A stretch of DNA of 64,000 bases. Source: Psychrobacter urativorans. GTDB taxonomy: Bacteria > Pseudomonadota > Gammaproteobacteria > Pseudomonadales > Moraxellaceae. The position numbers and the translations under genes are program-made. Location of the stretch: NCBI RefSeq assembly GCF_904846695.1, contig NZ_CAJHBR010000015.1, positions 19,085-83,084 on the forward strand, given 5' to 3'. How positions within the stretch are numbered: position 1 is the first letter of the stretch; each line of letters starts with the position of its first letter. The notes below the pieces were generated by a model that worked only from the letters and a program-made list of their open reading frames with translations, was not told the origin of the DNA and ran no database searches. This document shows, in pieces, positions 37,246-46,851 of the stretch.

Positions 37246-37305
37246 AAGAAGTCGTCCTCTCTTTATATTCATATAATGCATATAAAGAGAGGACGACTTT
37301 TTTAT
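37246..37305 (+). terminator. Long-stem terminator after lpxC
   Basis: A perfect 20-bp stem (37249-37268 with 37280-37299) encloses an 11-base loop and is followed by six more T residues, with A residues on the left extending the pairing. It is the longest perfect stem seen in the window. Confidence 0.88.
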
Positions 37306-37386
37306 TATTCAAAAAGTATAAAAGATGCCGCTTTAGTCAGCTTTTTTTTAGTTATATTTACATAGAATTACAGTGTAACTTGGCTA

Positions 37387-37905
37387 TTATTCATCATTTA
37401 ACAGTCGCATAAGGGCATTTTTAAGCTTTTTATCTGTGGTGACATGCTCAGCAGCCTGTGATATAGTCCTTTTTGTATTTTGGCTTAGAGCCCGATATGT
37501 ACTAGCTTTAGGTTGTTTTGATGAAGTCGTTGTTAGTACAGATGGTTGTGGAGAGTGATAGTTATCATTAGTTTTATTAACTACCACGACACGGATATGC
37601 TTGAGTTGTTGAAATGTTAAAGACTGCTCCGTTAAAAGCTGTAGATAAGATTTTTGTAAATAACGGATGTGATTGGCTGCAGTAGTTGAAGTTACGCTGA
37701 GAGTTATTTGTTCAGTGCTTAACCCTACTACCCAGCAACTAGCAAGTATTTCATCTGGTAGACAGTCTACTAGAAGCTTTTTAATCTCATTAGTCGCTTC
37801 TACATAGAGACGCATATTGTCAGCAAGGGTTTGGGGTAGCGCGCTACCAGCAAAGGTTTGATGATCAATAAGTTGAGCAAGCTGATTAGGCTGTTTTTTT
37901 GGCAT
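37387..37905 (-). CDS. DUF721/DciA-like protein
   Basis: The 172-residue protein carries a DUF721-type domain, known as DciA, which helps load the replicative helicase DnaB. The recognisable part is residues 25-110: LRLYVEATNEIKKLLVDCLPDEILASCWVVGL is the equivalent stretch (quoted in part: LLVDCLPDEILASCWVVGL), then LTEQSLTFQQLKHIRVVVV. The C-terminal 60 residues are polar and basic (KRTISQAAEHVTTDKKLKNAL). DUF721 genes near lpxC or secA are common in gammaproteobacteria, and that context supports the call. It is convergent with lpxC. The similarity is modest, so the function is inferred. Confidence 0.65.
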   Translation of the reverse strand: MPKKQPNQLAQLIDHQTFAGSALPQTLADNMRLYVEATNEIKKLLVDCLPDEILASCWVVGLSTEQITLSVTSTTAANHIRYLQKSYLQLLTEQSLTFQQLKHIRVVVVNKTNDNYHSPQPSVLTTTSSKQPKASTYRALSQNTKRTISQAAEHVTTDKKLKNALMRLLNDE

Positions 37906-38164
37906 CGTGATAACTCATCTGATAGGTGAATAAAGCGATAGACAAAACCATTGAGTTAATTACTAACATAGATAAGATTGATCGCAAGCGCTTTAAGAGG
38001 TGGTCTAATGCATCGGTAATACTGCCAACGCTCCACTGAAGACTAAAGGTTAGCTGCTTTAAACAGGATTTTATCATGTTTATTTGATAATTATATCCTC
38101 TAAATTAATTGATGTTTCGTCACGGATGACGAGCAATCTTGTATTAACAATAGGTAGTAAATTT

Positions 38165-38884
38165 ATGAAACGAGCTTTATTAATATTATCAGTATTGGGA
38201 ATGGGCATAGCACAAACTAGTGGTGCTGCTGAAATAACCTTTCAACCTAATAATACCTTGACTCATATTACCAATAGCACCATTTCCAAAAATTATGGTT
38301 CCACAAAAAATATTTATAGTTCTAACAGTGGTGCTTATGTCTCTAGCAATGATGAAATCAGTCAAGCGATAGATAATCTTAGTGCTCAGGCCAAACAAAA
38401 AGAATATAAACTAGCCTCACTAACTAACCGCCTATCTTATGAAAGACAACAGCAATCAGGCTCTGTATTGAATAGTAACTCAGCTCCTGCTATTGCTGCC
38501 GCTCATGCTTCAAGAGTGGCTGTATCTAGAAGTACTGGATACTGTGCTCGCTATGTTCGTCAAGCCTTACAGATGGCTGGCTATGACTTCACACCTAATC
38601 CTTCAGCTTATCAATACGCTAGTCGTGGTACCCTTAGCAATGCAGGTTTTACTAAAATTAGTAATAGTTCGCAATCACAAGTAGGCGACGTTGTTGTTTA
38701 TGATCGCTCCTCAAAGCATCCGCACGGACATATCCAGATCTTTGATGGTAATGGTTGGGTATCGGACTTCCGTCAGAGTAGTATCAGCCCTTATAGTGAT
38801 GCCTATAGCTACACAACATGGCGCGATTCACAATATATGGATGATGCATCAAACCGTGGTATCTACCTAGCAATGGCTGAATAA
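38165..38884 (+). CDS. Secreted CHAP-domain peptidoglycan amidase/endopeptidase
   Basis: The 239-residue precursor has a clear signal peptide (MKRALLILSVLGMGIAQTSG, cleavage near GAA). Residues 30-125 are a Ser/Asn-rich linker with a short helical part. A CHAP domain follows, with the nucleophile in STGYCARYVRQALQMAGYD, the catalytic His in HPHGHIQIFDGNGWVSDF, and GDVVVYDR between them. CHAP domains cut peptide bonds in peptidoglycan, typically in the periplasm or extracellularly. The ATG used is preceded by aggtag and starts exactly at the signal peptide; the ORF extends 27 codons upstream without a site. It has its own terminator. Confidence 0.82.
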   Translation: MKRALLILSVLGMGIAQTSGAAEITFQPNNTLTHITNSTISKNYGSTKNIYSSNSGAYVSSNDEISQAIDNLSAQAKQKEYKLASLTNRLSYERQQQSGSVLNSNSAPAIAAAHASRVAVSRSTGYCARYVRQALQMAGYDFTPNPSAYQYASRGTLSNAGFTKISNSSQSQVGDVVVYDRSSKHPHGHIQIFDGNGWVSDFRQSSISPYSDAYSYTTWRDSQYMDDASNRGIYLAMAE

Positions 38885-38920
38885 CAGATCGCTTAAGACG
38901 GCTATAGACTTATAATGCTC

Positions 38921-38963
38921 AAAAAACTCAGCAATGCTATTTAAAGCATCGCTGAGTTTTTTT
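38921..38963 (+). terminator. Rho-independent terminator after the CHAP gene
   Basis: aactcagcaatgct pairs with agcatcgctgagtt with one mismatch, followed by a seven-T run. Confidence 0.85.
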
Positions 38964-39016
38964 GCATCTGCTGCTTATGTTGGTTATTAAAGGCTATTTA
39001 GGATTGCATACAGCGT

Positions 39017-39805
39017 TTATTGATTGAATGCTGTCCAGTATTGGCGTTGATGGAAATCGGGTGGAGTTGCGTGCCTGGGGGCGAAGTATAAAACAACCTT
39101 ATCGAAGCTTAAAATTACACAAGGATGTAGTAAACCAATATTGTGATTCAAGCTCATTTCGTCGGCCTTGGTAGTAGTCATCGTAAGCTGATCTAAGTCA
39201 ACAGAGAAACCACATTCATAGGCATGATCAGTATTACCATTGCTAGTAAAAGGGTGGCTGACAATACTGGACTCAATGTTGATGTTCGAATCAGATTTTA
39301 GTAGGGATTGAATGGACCGCTTTGATTGGCTTGTGGGATAAATAGGCCAATTGATATCCACCCTTTGCTCGCCATTGGGCTGTAACAAAGGGTTAGGAGG
39401 TAAAGAGCTGGGCTGGCGATAGCTATTAAATTCATAAACAGCATAACTGCCACTTGGACTGGCATTAATTTCAATATAACCAGTCGGATATTCTATTGTA
39501 GTTGTAGCATTAGCAACTGGCTTTAGCGGGCTAGCTATAAAGCACTCAAGACAAGTCTGCTCCCATAAATAGTCAGTAAACTTAACTTGCTGCTGCTGCC
39601 ATTTTGGCCAATTTAACTGATCTGCTAAATACTGGCTAGGCAGTTGTATTTTATAGTTCAGATAGAGCTGAAGCGTTGACTGTGGCATAAGAGTGGCGCT
39701 CACAGTAACTTGAATTGCTAACAGTTGCGATACAGATACCCCAAGTTGCTCTGCATTTGCGGCTAAATTTTCAGTAGCCAGCTGTAGCTGAAAGAGTTGA
39801 CTCAT
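39017..39805 (-). CDS. DOMON-like domain protein
   Basis: This 262-residue protein has the features of a DOMON-like family found as a free-standing protein in proteobacteria: DYLWEQTCLECFIASP, YIEINASPSGSYAVYEFNSYR in the middle (quoted in part: INASPSGSYAVYEFNSYR), and the end ALRH-like YFAPRHATPPDFHQRQYWTAF. Eukaryotic DOMON domains bind haem or sugars; the bacterial group has no established function. There is a polar insertion of about 40 residues (SQSKRSIQSLL to NTDHAYEC) relative to what I recall. No signal peptide is seen. It lies 123 bases downstream of yhbY on the same strand. Confidence 0.65.
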   Translation of the reverse strand: MSQLFQLQLATENLAANAEQLGVSVSQLLAIQVTVSATLMPQSTLQLYLNYKIQLPSQYLADQLNWPKWQQQQVKFTDYLWEQTCLECFIASPLKPVANATTTIEYPTGYIEINASPSGSYAVYEFNSYRQPSSLPPNPLLQPNGEQRVDINWPIYPTSQSKRSIQSLLKSDSNINIESSIVSHPFTSNGNTDHAYECGFSVDLDQLTMTTTKADEMSLNHNIGLLHPCVILSFDKVVLYFAPRHATPPDFHQRQYWTAFNQ

Positions 39806-39928
39806 AATGTTGATTCACAGTAGCAGTTGCTATTTGTAGTAAAAAATATAAAACAAAGGCCGCGGTAGCTATTACTCGCGGCCTTTATAGTTATCACTCT
39901 TACAATAAGCAATTTTAGCTTATTATAG

Positions 39929-40240
39929 TTATTCTGCGTGACGCGCCAAATTTGAAAGCTTTGGATTGGCATTTGGGTTTTGACGTAGTAATAAAGCCAT
40001 GCGTCCAATAGTGTGAATCAGTTGGGCTTTGGCAGCAACAGCAAGTTCAGTGCAAACTAAGTCGCGTTCAGCCTTACTACCAGCAGGCAATTTGACTTTA
40101 ATGAGCTCGTGATCGTTTAGAGCACGATTAATCTCTTCGGTGATAGCTGGGGTAACGCCGTTATTACCAATCATAACTATGGGTTTTAGCTCATGACCGA
40201 TACCTTTTAGGCGTTTGATTGTAGCGTTGTCGAGTTGCAT
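39929..40240 (-). CDS. yhbY: Ribosome assembly RNA-binding protein YhbY
   Basis: YhbY is a CRM-domain protein that binds pre-50S particles. The 103-residue sequence matches closely: LKGIGHELKPIVMIGNNGVTPAI with the GxxG loop (GNNG), EINRALNDHELIKVKLPAGSK, and the end GRMALLLRQNPNA. It is divergent from rlmE, the same neighbourhood as in E. coli (yhbY with rlmE-ftsH), which confirms the call. The ribosome site is taggaatt. Confidence 0.93.
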   Translation of the reverse strand: MQLDNATIKRLKGIGHELKPIVMIGNNGVTPAITEEINRALNDHELIKVKLPAGSKAERDLVCTELAVAAKAQLIHTIGRMALLLRQNPNANPKLSNLARHAE

Positions 40241-40670
40241 ATAATTCCTAAGCGTTAATAAAATAAAAAGGTAATGACCATCGTAGGCTGATGACTATTA
40301 TAAATAACTTATACTCATCTTGCACGGAAACTGTAGAATTGTGCACGATTTTAGCGAATGAAGATGTTAAACTGGATGCTTTAGCTCATTATAGACGCTA
40401 CTGAACAATAAAGCAGTTAAATGATGGTTATCACCCTCTATTTAGAGGGTTGGTTTCGGTTAATGACTAAGCTTAATAGTGAATTTAAACAAATAAGCTT
40501 AATGGCTAAGTTTCTTAACCAAGTAACGCTGTAAAAACTGTTTATTTAAAAATTATAAACCCGTATATCCGTGATAATTGCTCATGGCTATAATCATGAG
40601 CGGCTGAGTAATATTTAATAATCATAGTCAATAAGCATAATTGATAGTCATAGCAATAGGAGTAATTATT
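40241..40670. other. Divergent intergenic region between yhbY and rlmE
   Basis: This 430-base gap contains two short hairpins, ccctct/agaggg at 40434-40449 and gctcatg/catgagc at 40580-40601, and no ORF or recognised RNA gene. Both promoters must be here. Confidence 0.45.
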
Positions 40671-41303
40671 TTGGCCACGCGTATCGATAATAAAAAGCTA
40701 ACCAAAAGTAGCCGCGCTTGGATAAAAGAACATATTGATGATCATTATGTGAAAAAAGCCCAACAAGATGGCTATCGTGCACGTGCCGCTTATAAACTCA
40801 TTGAGATCAATGACAAGACTAATCTTATTAGTAAAGGTATGACCGTAGTTGATTTAGGAAGTGCTCCGGGTAGTTGGTCACAAGTAGCCAGCAAATTGGT
40901 TGGAGAAAAAGGAACATTAATAGCTTCTGATATTTTAGCCATGGATGCCTTGGCAGATGTTACCTTTATTCAAGGGGATTTTCGCGAAGCAGCAGTTTTT
41001 GACAGTATTATGGCTGAGGTCGGCGACAGGTCAGTAGATGTAGTGTTGTCAGATATGGCCCCTAATACTGCAGGCAATAGTGCTATTGATCAGCCACGAA
41101 TGATTTACTTATGCGAGCTGGCAGTAGATTTTGCTTTGGCCACATTGCCAGAGGGTGGGGCGTTGATCATGAAAGTATTCCAAGGTTCTGGAACACAAGA
41201 GCTACGTAAAAAGATGCAGATTGATTTTAGTAAAGTGCGTACGATTAAACCTGATGCATCACGCCCGCGCTCAAAAGAGGTGTTTTGGATAGCTATAAAA
41301 TAA
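40671..41303 (+). CDS. rlmE: 23S rRNA 2'-O-methyltransferase RlmE
   Basis: RlmE (FtsJ/RrmJ) methylates U2552 of 23S rRNA late in 50S assembly. The 210-residue protein shows RARAAYKLIEIND with the first catalytic Lys, the SAM loop VVDLGSAPGSWSQVA, the catalytic Asp in VLSDMAPNTAGN, LIMKVFQGSG with the second Lys, and RPRSKEVFWIA with the Glu, giving the K-D-K-E tetrad. I start it at TTG (encoding MATRIDNKK) because aggag lies eight bases upstream and similarity begins there. An upstream TTG-initiated frame has no site. It is followed by ftsH after 274 bases. Confidence 0.94.
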   Translation: MATRIDNKKLTKSSRAWIKEHIDDHYVKKAQQDGYRARAAYKLIEINDKTNLISKGMTVVDLGSAPGSWSQVASKLVGEKGTLIASDILAMDALADVTFIQGDFREAAVFDSIMAEVGDRSVDVVLSDMAPNTAGNSAIDQPRMIYLCELAVDFALATLPEGGALIMKVFQGSGTQELRKKMQIDFSKVRTIKPDASRPRSKEVFWIAIK

Positions 41304-41535
41304 TTTATATATTCAGGCTATTCAATAGGTTATGATAAGTTGATAACCTATGATAAATCATCGGTAAGCTCCTTTAAAGCAGATAGAAACTGCTACAATT
41401 GTTAACTCAATAAACTCAACCTATGTATTGAATAATAAGAGTTAAATCCACATATAATGCTATATTAACTTTGTTTCTAGTATTTATTTTAAGCAAAGTC
41501 GTCTGATAATAAACGATTAAGTTTATAGGCGTCAC

Positions 41536-41550
41536 GTGTCAAGTTGACAC
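41536..41550. promoter_or_regulatory. 15-base palindrome in the ftsH leader
   Basis: gtgtcaa and ttgacac flank a single G, about 27 bases upstream of the ftsH start. It could be an operator or, with no proper loop, a chance palindrome. No sigma-32-type promoter was recognised nearby. Confidence 0.35.
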
Positions 41551-41577
41551 ACCAATAAGTAAGGGATGGGAAAACTA

Positions 41578-43470
41578 GTGAGCGACATGGTAAAAAATAC
41601 CTTATTGTGGCTGGTGATAATCGGCGTTTTGGTGCTGGTATTCAGCGGCTTTGATAAATCTACTGAGCCTGATAGCCTAAACTACTCTGAATTCGTGACC
41701 GCAGTGTCCGAAAATCAGGTAGCTAGCATTGAAATTGACGGCGAGCAAATCACTGGCGAGAAGAAAAATGGTTCAACTTTTGAGACCATTCGCCCTGCTG
41801 TAGCTGATGAACAGCTACTACCGCTACTGCGTGAAAACAAAGTAAATATTGAAGGTACGGCACCTAAGCGTCAAAGTGTCTTAATGCAGTTGTTAATTGC
41901 CAGCTTCCCAATCCTGTTGATTATCGGCCTCTTTTTATTCTTTATGCGTAATATGCAAGGTGGCGCTGGCGGGAAAGGTGGCGGTCCGATGAGCTTCGGT
42001 AAATCGAAAGCTAAAATGCTCACTGAAGACCAGATCAAAGTAAACTTCGACGATGTGGCTGGTTGTGAAGAAGCCAAAGAAGAAGTCGTTGAAGTAGTTG
42101 AGTTCTTACGTGATCCTGACAAATTTACTAAACTTGGTGCTACTATTCCACGTGGTATTTTGATGGTAGGTCCACCGGGTACTGGTAAAACACTGTTAGC
42201 GCGAGCCATTGCAGGTGAGGCTAAAGTACCATTCTTCTCAATTTCAGGGTCTGATTTTGTGGAGATGTTCGTCGGTGTTGGTGCTTCTCGTGTCCGTGAT
42301 ATGTTTGAACAGGCCAAGAAAAGTGCGCCATGTATCATCTTTATCGATGAGATTGATGCAGTAGGTCGCCATCGTGGTTCCGGTATGGGCGGTGGTAATG
42401 ATGAACGTGAGCAGACGCTTAACCAATTACTAGTTGAGATGGATGGTTTTGAAGGTAATGAAGGCGTTATCGTTATTGCGGCAACTAATCGTGCCGATGT
42501 ACTCGATAAAGCTTTATTACGTCCAGGCCGTTTTGACCGTCAAGTACAAGTAGGCTTGCCAGACATTAAAGGTCGTGAGCAAATTCTAAAAGTGCATTTG
42601 CGTAAGCTGCCTAACACTACTGGGGTCGATGCCAATTCACTGGCTCGTGGTACTCCTGGATTCACTGGTGCACAGCTTGCCAACTTAGTGAACGAAGCTG
42701 CATTATTTGCCGCTCGTCGCAGCAAACGCAGTGTAGATATGAATGACTTTGAAGACGCTAAAGATAAGCTATACATGGGTCCTGAGCGTAAGTCTATGGT
42801 CATCCGTGAAGAAGAGCGTCGTGCTACTGCTTATCATGAGTCAGGCCATGCGTTAGTCGCTGAACTTTTACCAGGCACTGATCCTGTACATAAAGTCACT
42901 ATCATGCCACGTGGCTTTGCCCTTGGGGTAACTTGGCAGCTGCCTGAGCATGACCAGACTAGTCTTTATAAGTCAAAAATGCTCAGTGATATCGCTATCT
43001 TGTTCGGTGGTCGGATTGCAGAAGAAGTGTTTATTAATCAGATGTCAACGGGCGCTTCTAATGACTTTGAGCGTGCTACTAAAATGGCACGAGCGATGGT
43101 CACTAAATACGGTATGTCTGATGCGTTAGGCATCATGGTCTACGAAGATGATGATAATTCGCAAGGCTACTTTGGTGGCGGTGGACGCTCTATTTCAGAA
43201 GCTACTCAGCAAAAAGTAGATGATGAAGTGCGCCGGATGTTAGAAGAGCAGTATGATATCGCTCGTGAGCTAATCGAAGCCAACCAAGATAAGATGCATG
43301 CTATGGTAGATGCTTTAATGAAGTGGGAAACTATCGATCGGGATCAATTACAAGATATCTTAGCTGGTGAAGCACCACGTGCACCAAGAGTTTATCAACA
43401 TAATGAAGTCAATCTCTCGAAAGATCATACGACTACTACTGTTACACCACCGCCATTACCAGCGATGTAG
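41578..43470 (+). CDS. ftsH: ATP-dependent zinc metalloprotease FtsH
   Basis: FtsH degrades membrane and regulatory proteins, including LpxC in E. coli, whose gene is also in this window. The 630-residue protein has two membrane segments (near residues 5-23 and 100-122) around a periplasmic domain. It then has an AAA domain with Walker A GPPGTGKT, Walker [16 protein letters not shown], and the second region of homology [20 protein letters not shown]. The zinc protease motif is HESGH in [17 protein letters not shown] gggaaaacta site precedes the chosen GTG; an ATG four codons earlier is too close to aaggg. The tail ends in Pro-rich TPPPLPAM. Confidence 0.96.
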   Translation: MSDMVKNTLLWLVIIGVLVLVFSGFDKSTEPDSLNYSEFVTAVSENQVASIEIDGEQITGEKKNGSTFETIRPAVADEQLLPLLRENKVNIEGTAPKRQSVLMQLLIASFPILLIIGLFLFFMRNMQGGAGGKGGGPMSFGKSKAKMLTEDQIKVNFDDVAGCEEAKEEVVEVVEFLRDPDKFTKLGATIPRGILMVGPPGTGKTLLARAIAGEAKVPFFSISGSDFVEMFVGVGASRVRDMFEQAKKSAPCIIFIDEIDAVGRHRGSGMGGGNDEREQTLNQLLVEMDGFEGNEGVIVIAATNRADVLDKALLRPGRFDRQVQVGLPDIKGREQILKVHLRKLPNTTGVDANSLARGTPGFTGAQLANLVNEAALFAARRSKRSVDMNDFEDAKDKLYMGPERKSMVIREEERRATAYHESGHALVAELLPGTDPVHKVTIMPRGFALGVTWQLPEHDQTSLYKSKMLSDIAILFGGRIAEEVFINQMSTGASNDFERATKMARAMVTKYGMSDALGIMVYEDDDNSQGYFGGGGRSISEATQQKVDDEVRRMLEEQYDIARELIEANQDKMHAMVDALMKWETIDRDQLQDILAGEAPRAPRVYQHNEVNLSKDHTTTTVTPPPLPAM

Positions 43471-43511
43471 AGTAGGCTGTTAGCTTTATAAGTTGATTGA
43501 GTATTATGGTA

Positions 43512-43542
43512 AGAAGCCCTTTCTAGTAAAGGGCTTTTTTTT
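43512..43542 (+). terminator. Rho-independent terminator after ftsH
   Basis: aagcccttt and aaagggctt form a 9-bp stem with a 5-base loop, followed by eight T residues. Confidence 0.9.
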
Positions 43543-43711
43543 GTGCAAATTTGCGCTTAATAATGAGTTTAGTACTAAGGCTGATGAATAGGAAGCGTTA
43601 CCAACGATAAAGAATCGCTAGTAAGCGCTACTTACTCCTAAGGTTATTTTACTGCTATGATAAGTAAGATTTGTTACCTTACCTATAAATATTTCTACTA
43701 TTGGATGGCTC

Positions 43712-44734
<1,023 letters not shown>

Positions 44735-44779
44735 TTTCGATGGCCTATTTCAACTTTTATAATATACAGAGCATATTCT

Positions 44780-45082
44780 ATGAGCACTATCGATTCAGGG
44801 ATTAATAAACCAGCGCAACAGCCGCAAGCAACTACTGAGCAGCGCCGTATTATTTATCAAGCACGCCGCGGACTCAAAGAGTTGGATTTTTATATCGACC
44901 CTTATATTAAAGAGCTTTATCTACTAGCTACTCCTGCTGAGCAGCTGACCTTTGCGGAGATGCTTACTTATGAAGATCCGGATTTATTAGATTATTTTAC
45001 CAATCAGAGCCAACCAGAAGATAAAGCGGTATGGGCACTAGTAAACAAGATCAAAACATGGCGCCACGGCAAAGGGTTATGA
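44780..45082 (+). CDS. sdhE: FAD assembly factor SdhE (CptB family)
   Basis: SdhE helps attach FAD covalently to the succinate dehydrogenase flavoprotein. The 100-residue protein has the RGxxE motif in ARRGLKELDFYIDPYI and the family features FAEMLTYEDPDLLDYF and the closing VNKIKTWR. A polar N-terminal 20 residues are extra. It starts 45 bases after folP, and the following gene encodes a YgfX-like membrane protein, the same pairing as sdhE-ygfX in E. coli. Confidence 0.9.
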   Translation: MSTIDSGINKPAQQPQATTEQRRIIYQARRGLKELDFYIDPYIKELYLLATPAEQLTFAEMLTYEDPDLLDYFTNQSQPEDKAVWALVNKIKTWRHGKGL

Positions 45083-45186
45083 TAGCGATGACTACTATAA
45101 AATAATTGCTAGCAGTTATAGAGCGAGCTAATACAGAATTTTTATGACGTCATTAGCTAAGGTATAAGCCTAAGGATATGATACTT

Positions 45187-45633
45187 ATGACTTCGCTACG
45201 CATTGACACAGCTATCGGTACTAGTAGTTATTTAAGGCTGCTGCTATATGTGGCATTGACTAGCGTACTAATACTATTAGCTTGGTCGGCTAATTTATCG
45301 CTTTGGCAATATGGGTTACTAATAACTGTAACTGCGCTGGTAGGAAGTTATTTGGCTTTATCGCGACCAATCTTGCTGCACTTAAGTCAGCCACCCCTAA
45401 GTCAACCGCTTAATCAAGGCTGGCAACTGCTAATGCGTACCGGCCATGGTGATAAGTTATGGCAAGCTGATCTAGTAAAAGTATATCGTTATCAGGCTAT
45501 TATTCATTTTAGTTTCCAGCTGGTTGAACCTTATCGTAAACCTTGGGCAGTGACAGTATATCGTGACCAGATGAGTAAGGAGCAGTGGCAACAGCTAAAT
45601 ATACTAGCTACGGTTACCTATGTGCAGACTTGA
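45187..45633 (+). CDS. ygfX: YgfX/CptA-like membrane protein
   Basis: The 148-residue protein has two hydrophobic segments (about residues 15-33 and 38-56) and a soluble C-terminal half with IHFSFQLVEPYRKPWAVTVYRDQMSKEQWQQLNIL (quoted in part: WAVTVYRDQMSKEQWQQLN). This pattern, two adjacent membrane helices and then a D-x-hydrophobic-x-x-x-x-W/F-R/Q-x-L end, is that of YgfX, the membrane partner of SdhE once proposed as a toxin (CptA). The second ATG is used because aagga is ten bases away; the first ATG overlaps that site. The context beside sdhE is the strongest support. Confidence 0.7.
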   Translation: MTSLRIDTAIGTSSYLRLLLYVALTSVLILLAWSANLSLWQYGLLITVTALVGSYLALSRPILLHLSQPPLSQPLNQGWQLLMRTGHGDKLWQADLVKVYRYQAIIHFSFQLVEPYRKPWAVTVYRDQMSKEQWQQLNILATVTYVQT

Positions 45634-45871
45634 GAGTGGGATACAGGAATTAAATGTGCCGATTAAAAGCGCTGTGTTAAACGATAACTAAATTTTTATG
45701 GTTGGTTATCTAAGTGCTACAGCCTATAACAAAATGCCTATCTAGATAGTTATTGATATCTGCTATCTTACTTGAATAGCTATTCCCTATCTCTTTGATA
45801 GGGATGCTGACATGAAAGTTACTAATCGTTATTTGGCCAAACCAATATCTCAATAATAAAAGGATAATACC

Positions 45872-46597
45872 ATGAGTTTATTAGGAAATTTAGTTTCACA
45901 AGTTGCCCGTAGTGCTTTAGACCCACAAGACGCTCAGCGCAATCCCGTTAATCAACAAAGTGCGCCACGCCGTACTGGTGGACTAGGGGATATATTGGGT
46001 AGCGTATTGACTGGCGGTAGCCATCAGCCACGAGACTACAATCCGCAGCAGTATGAGCGTCAGCAAGACAATGGTTTTGGTCTGGATGATATTATAGGGG
46101 GCTTAGGTGGGCTGATGGGCGGTAACCAACGTGGCGGTATGAGTTCAGGTGCAGGCGGCTTAGGCGATATTTTAGGCAGTGTGCTAGGTGGTGGACAACG
46201 TCGCAGTGGCTTCGGTGGCAAAGGCATGCTGGTAGCTGCTTTAATGCCTATGGTACTCAGCTGGGTACAACGTAATGGTGGCTTGAGTGGCGCATTATCT
46301 AAAATAACGGGCATGGGCTATGAGAGCCAAGCTAAGTCTTGGATGAGTAATAACCAACAAAATGACAATCTTGATCCCAACGAAGTCAGTCGCTTATTTG
46401 ATGAAAATGAGATTCAGCAAGTAGCTGCGCATACAGGAGCTAATGATAGCGAAGTCCGTCAAGGTTTAGCGGAACTATTACCTGAAGTAATGAATCAGCT
46501 GACTCCTAACGGTAACTTAGATCACGAATCTGAAGCCAACCAAGAGATTGATCAAATTATCAGTCAACTATCTAGCCGCTTAGGTAGCTTAAAATAG
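45872..46597 (+). CDS. YidB family (DUF937) protein
   Basis: The 241-residue protein belongs to the YidB/DUF937 group. It opens MSLLGNLVSQVARSAL, has a Gly-rich middle with two repeated GGLGDILGSVL segments (around residues 33 and 91), and ends in a helical part EIQQVAAHTGANDSEVRQGLAELLPEVMNQLTPNG (quoted in part: VRQGLAELLPEVMNQLTPNG), which is the family signature. No signal peptide is seen and the function is not established. The ribosome site is aaagga. It has its own terminator. Confidence 0.82.
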   Translation: MSLLGNLVSQVARSALDPQDAQRNPVNQQSAPRRTGGLGDILGSVLTGGSHQPRDYNPQQYERQQDNGFGLDDIIGGLGGLMGGNQRGGMSSGAGGLGDILGSVLGGGQRRSGFGGKGMLVAALMPMVLSWVQRNGGLSGALSKITGMGYESQAKSWMSNNQQNDNLDPNEVSRLFDENEIQQVAAHTGANDSEVRQGLAELLPEVMNQLTPNGNLDHESEANQEIDQIISQLSSRLGSLK

Positions 46598-46660
46598 TAG
46601 TTTTATGCTATTGATTATGAATAGATAAATAAATTATTATAAAAGTAAGTTTATAGATAG

Positions 46661-46694
46661 CTAAAGAGTACGCTAAATAGCGTGCTCTTTTTTA
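46661..46694 (+). terminator. Rho-independent terminator after the YidB-like gene
   Basis: aaagagtacgct pairs with agcgtgctcttt (one G-U pair) around a 4-base loop and is followed by more T residues. Confidence 0.88.
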
Positions 46695-46851
46695 TTGTCT
46701 ATGATAAAGCAGCACTCATATAGTGGTTATATGTCATCTATATAGTTAGTTGATGGTTACTTCACAGTTTAACTGTGCTTTAATTATAAGTTAGTAACAC
46801 CCAGTGTTATATATCAAGCCTATTAGATCAATAAATTAGAGAAGAGAGTAG

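Noticed and set aside
41871..42338. Minus-strand ORF of 155 codons inside ftsH
   Set aside because: It is a shadow of the AAA domain with no start signal.
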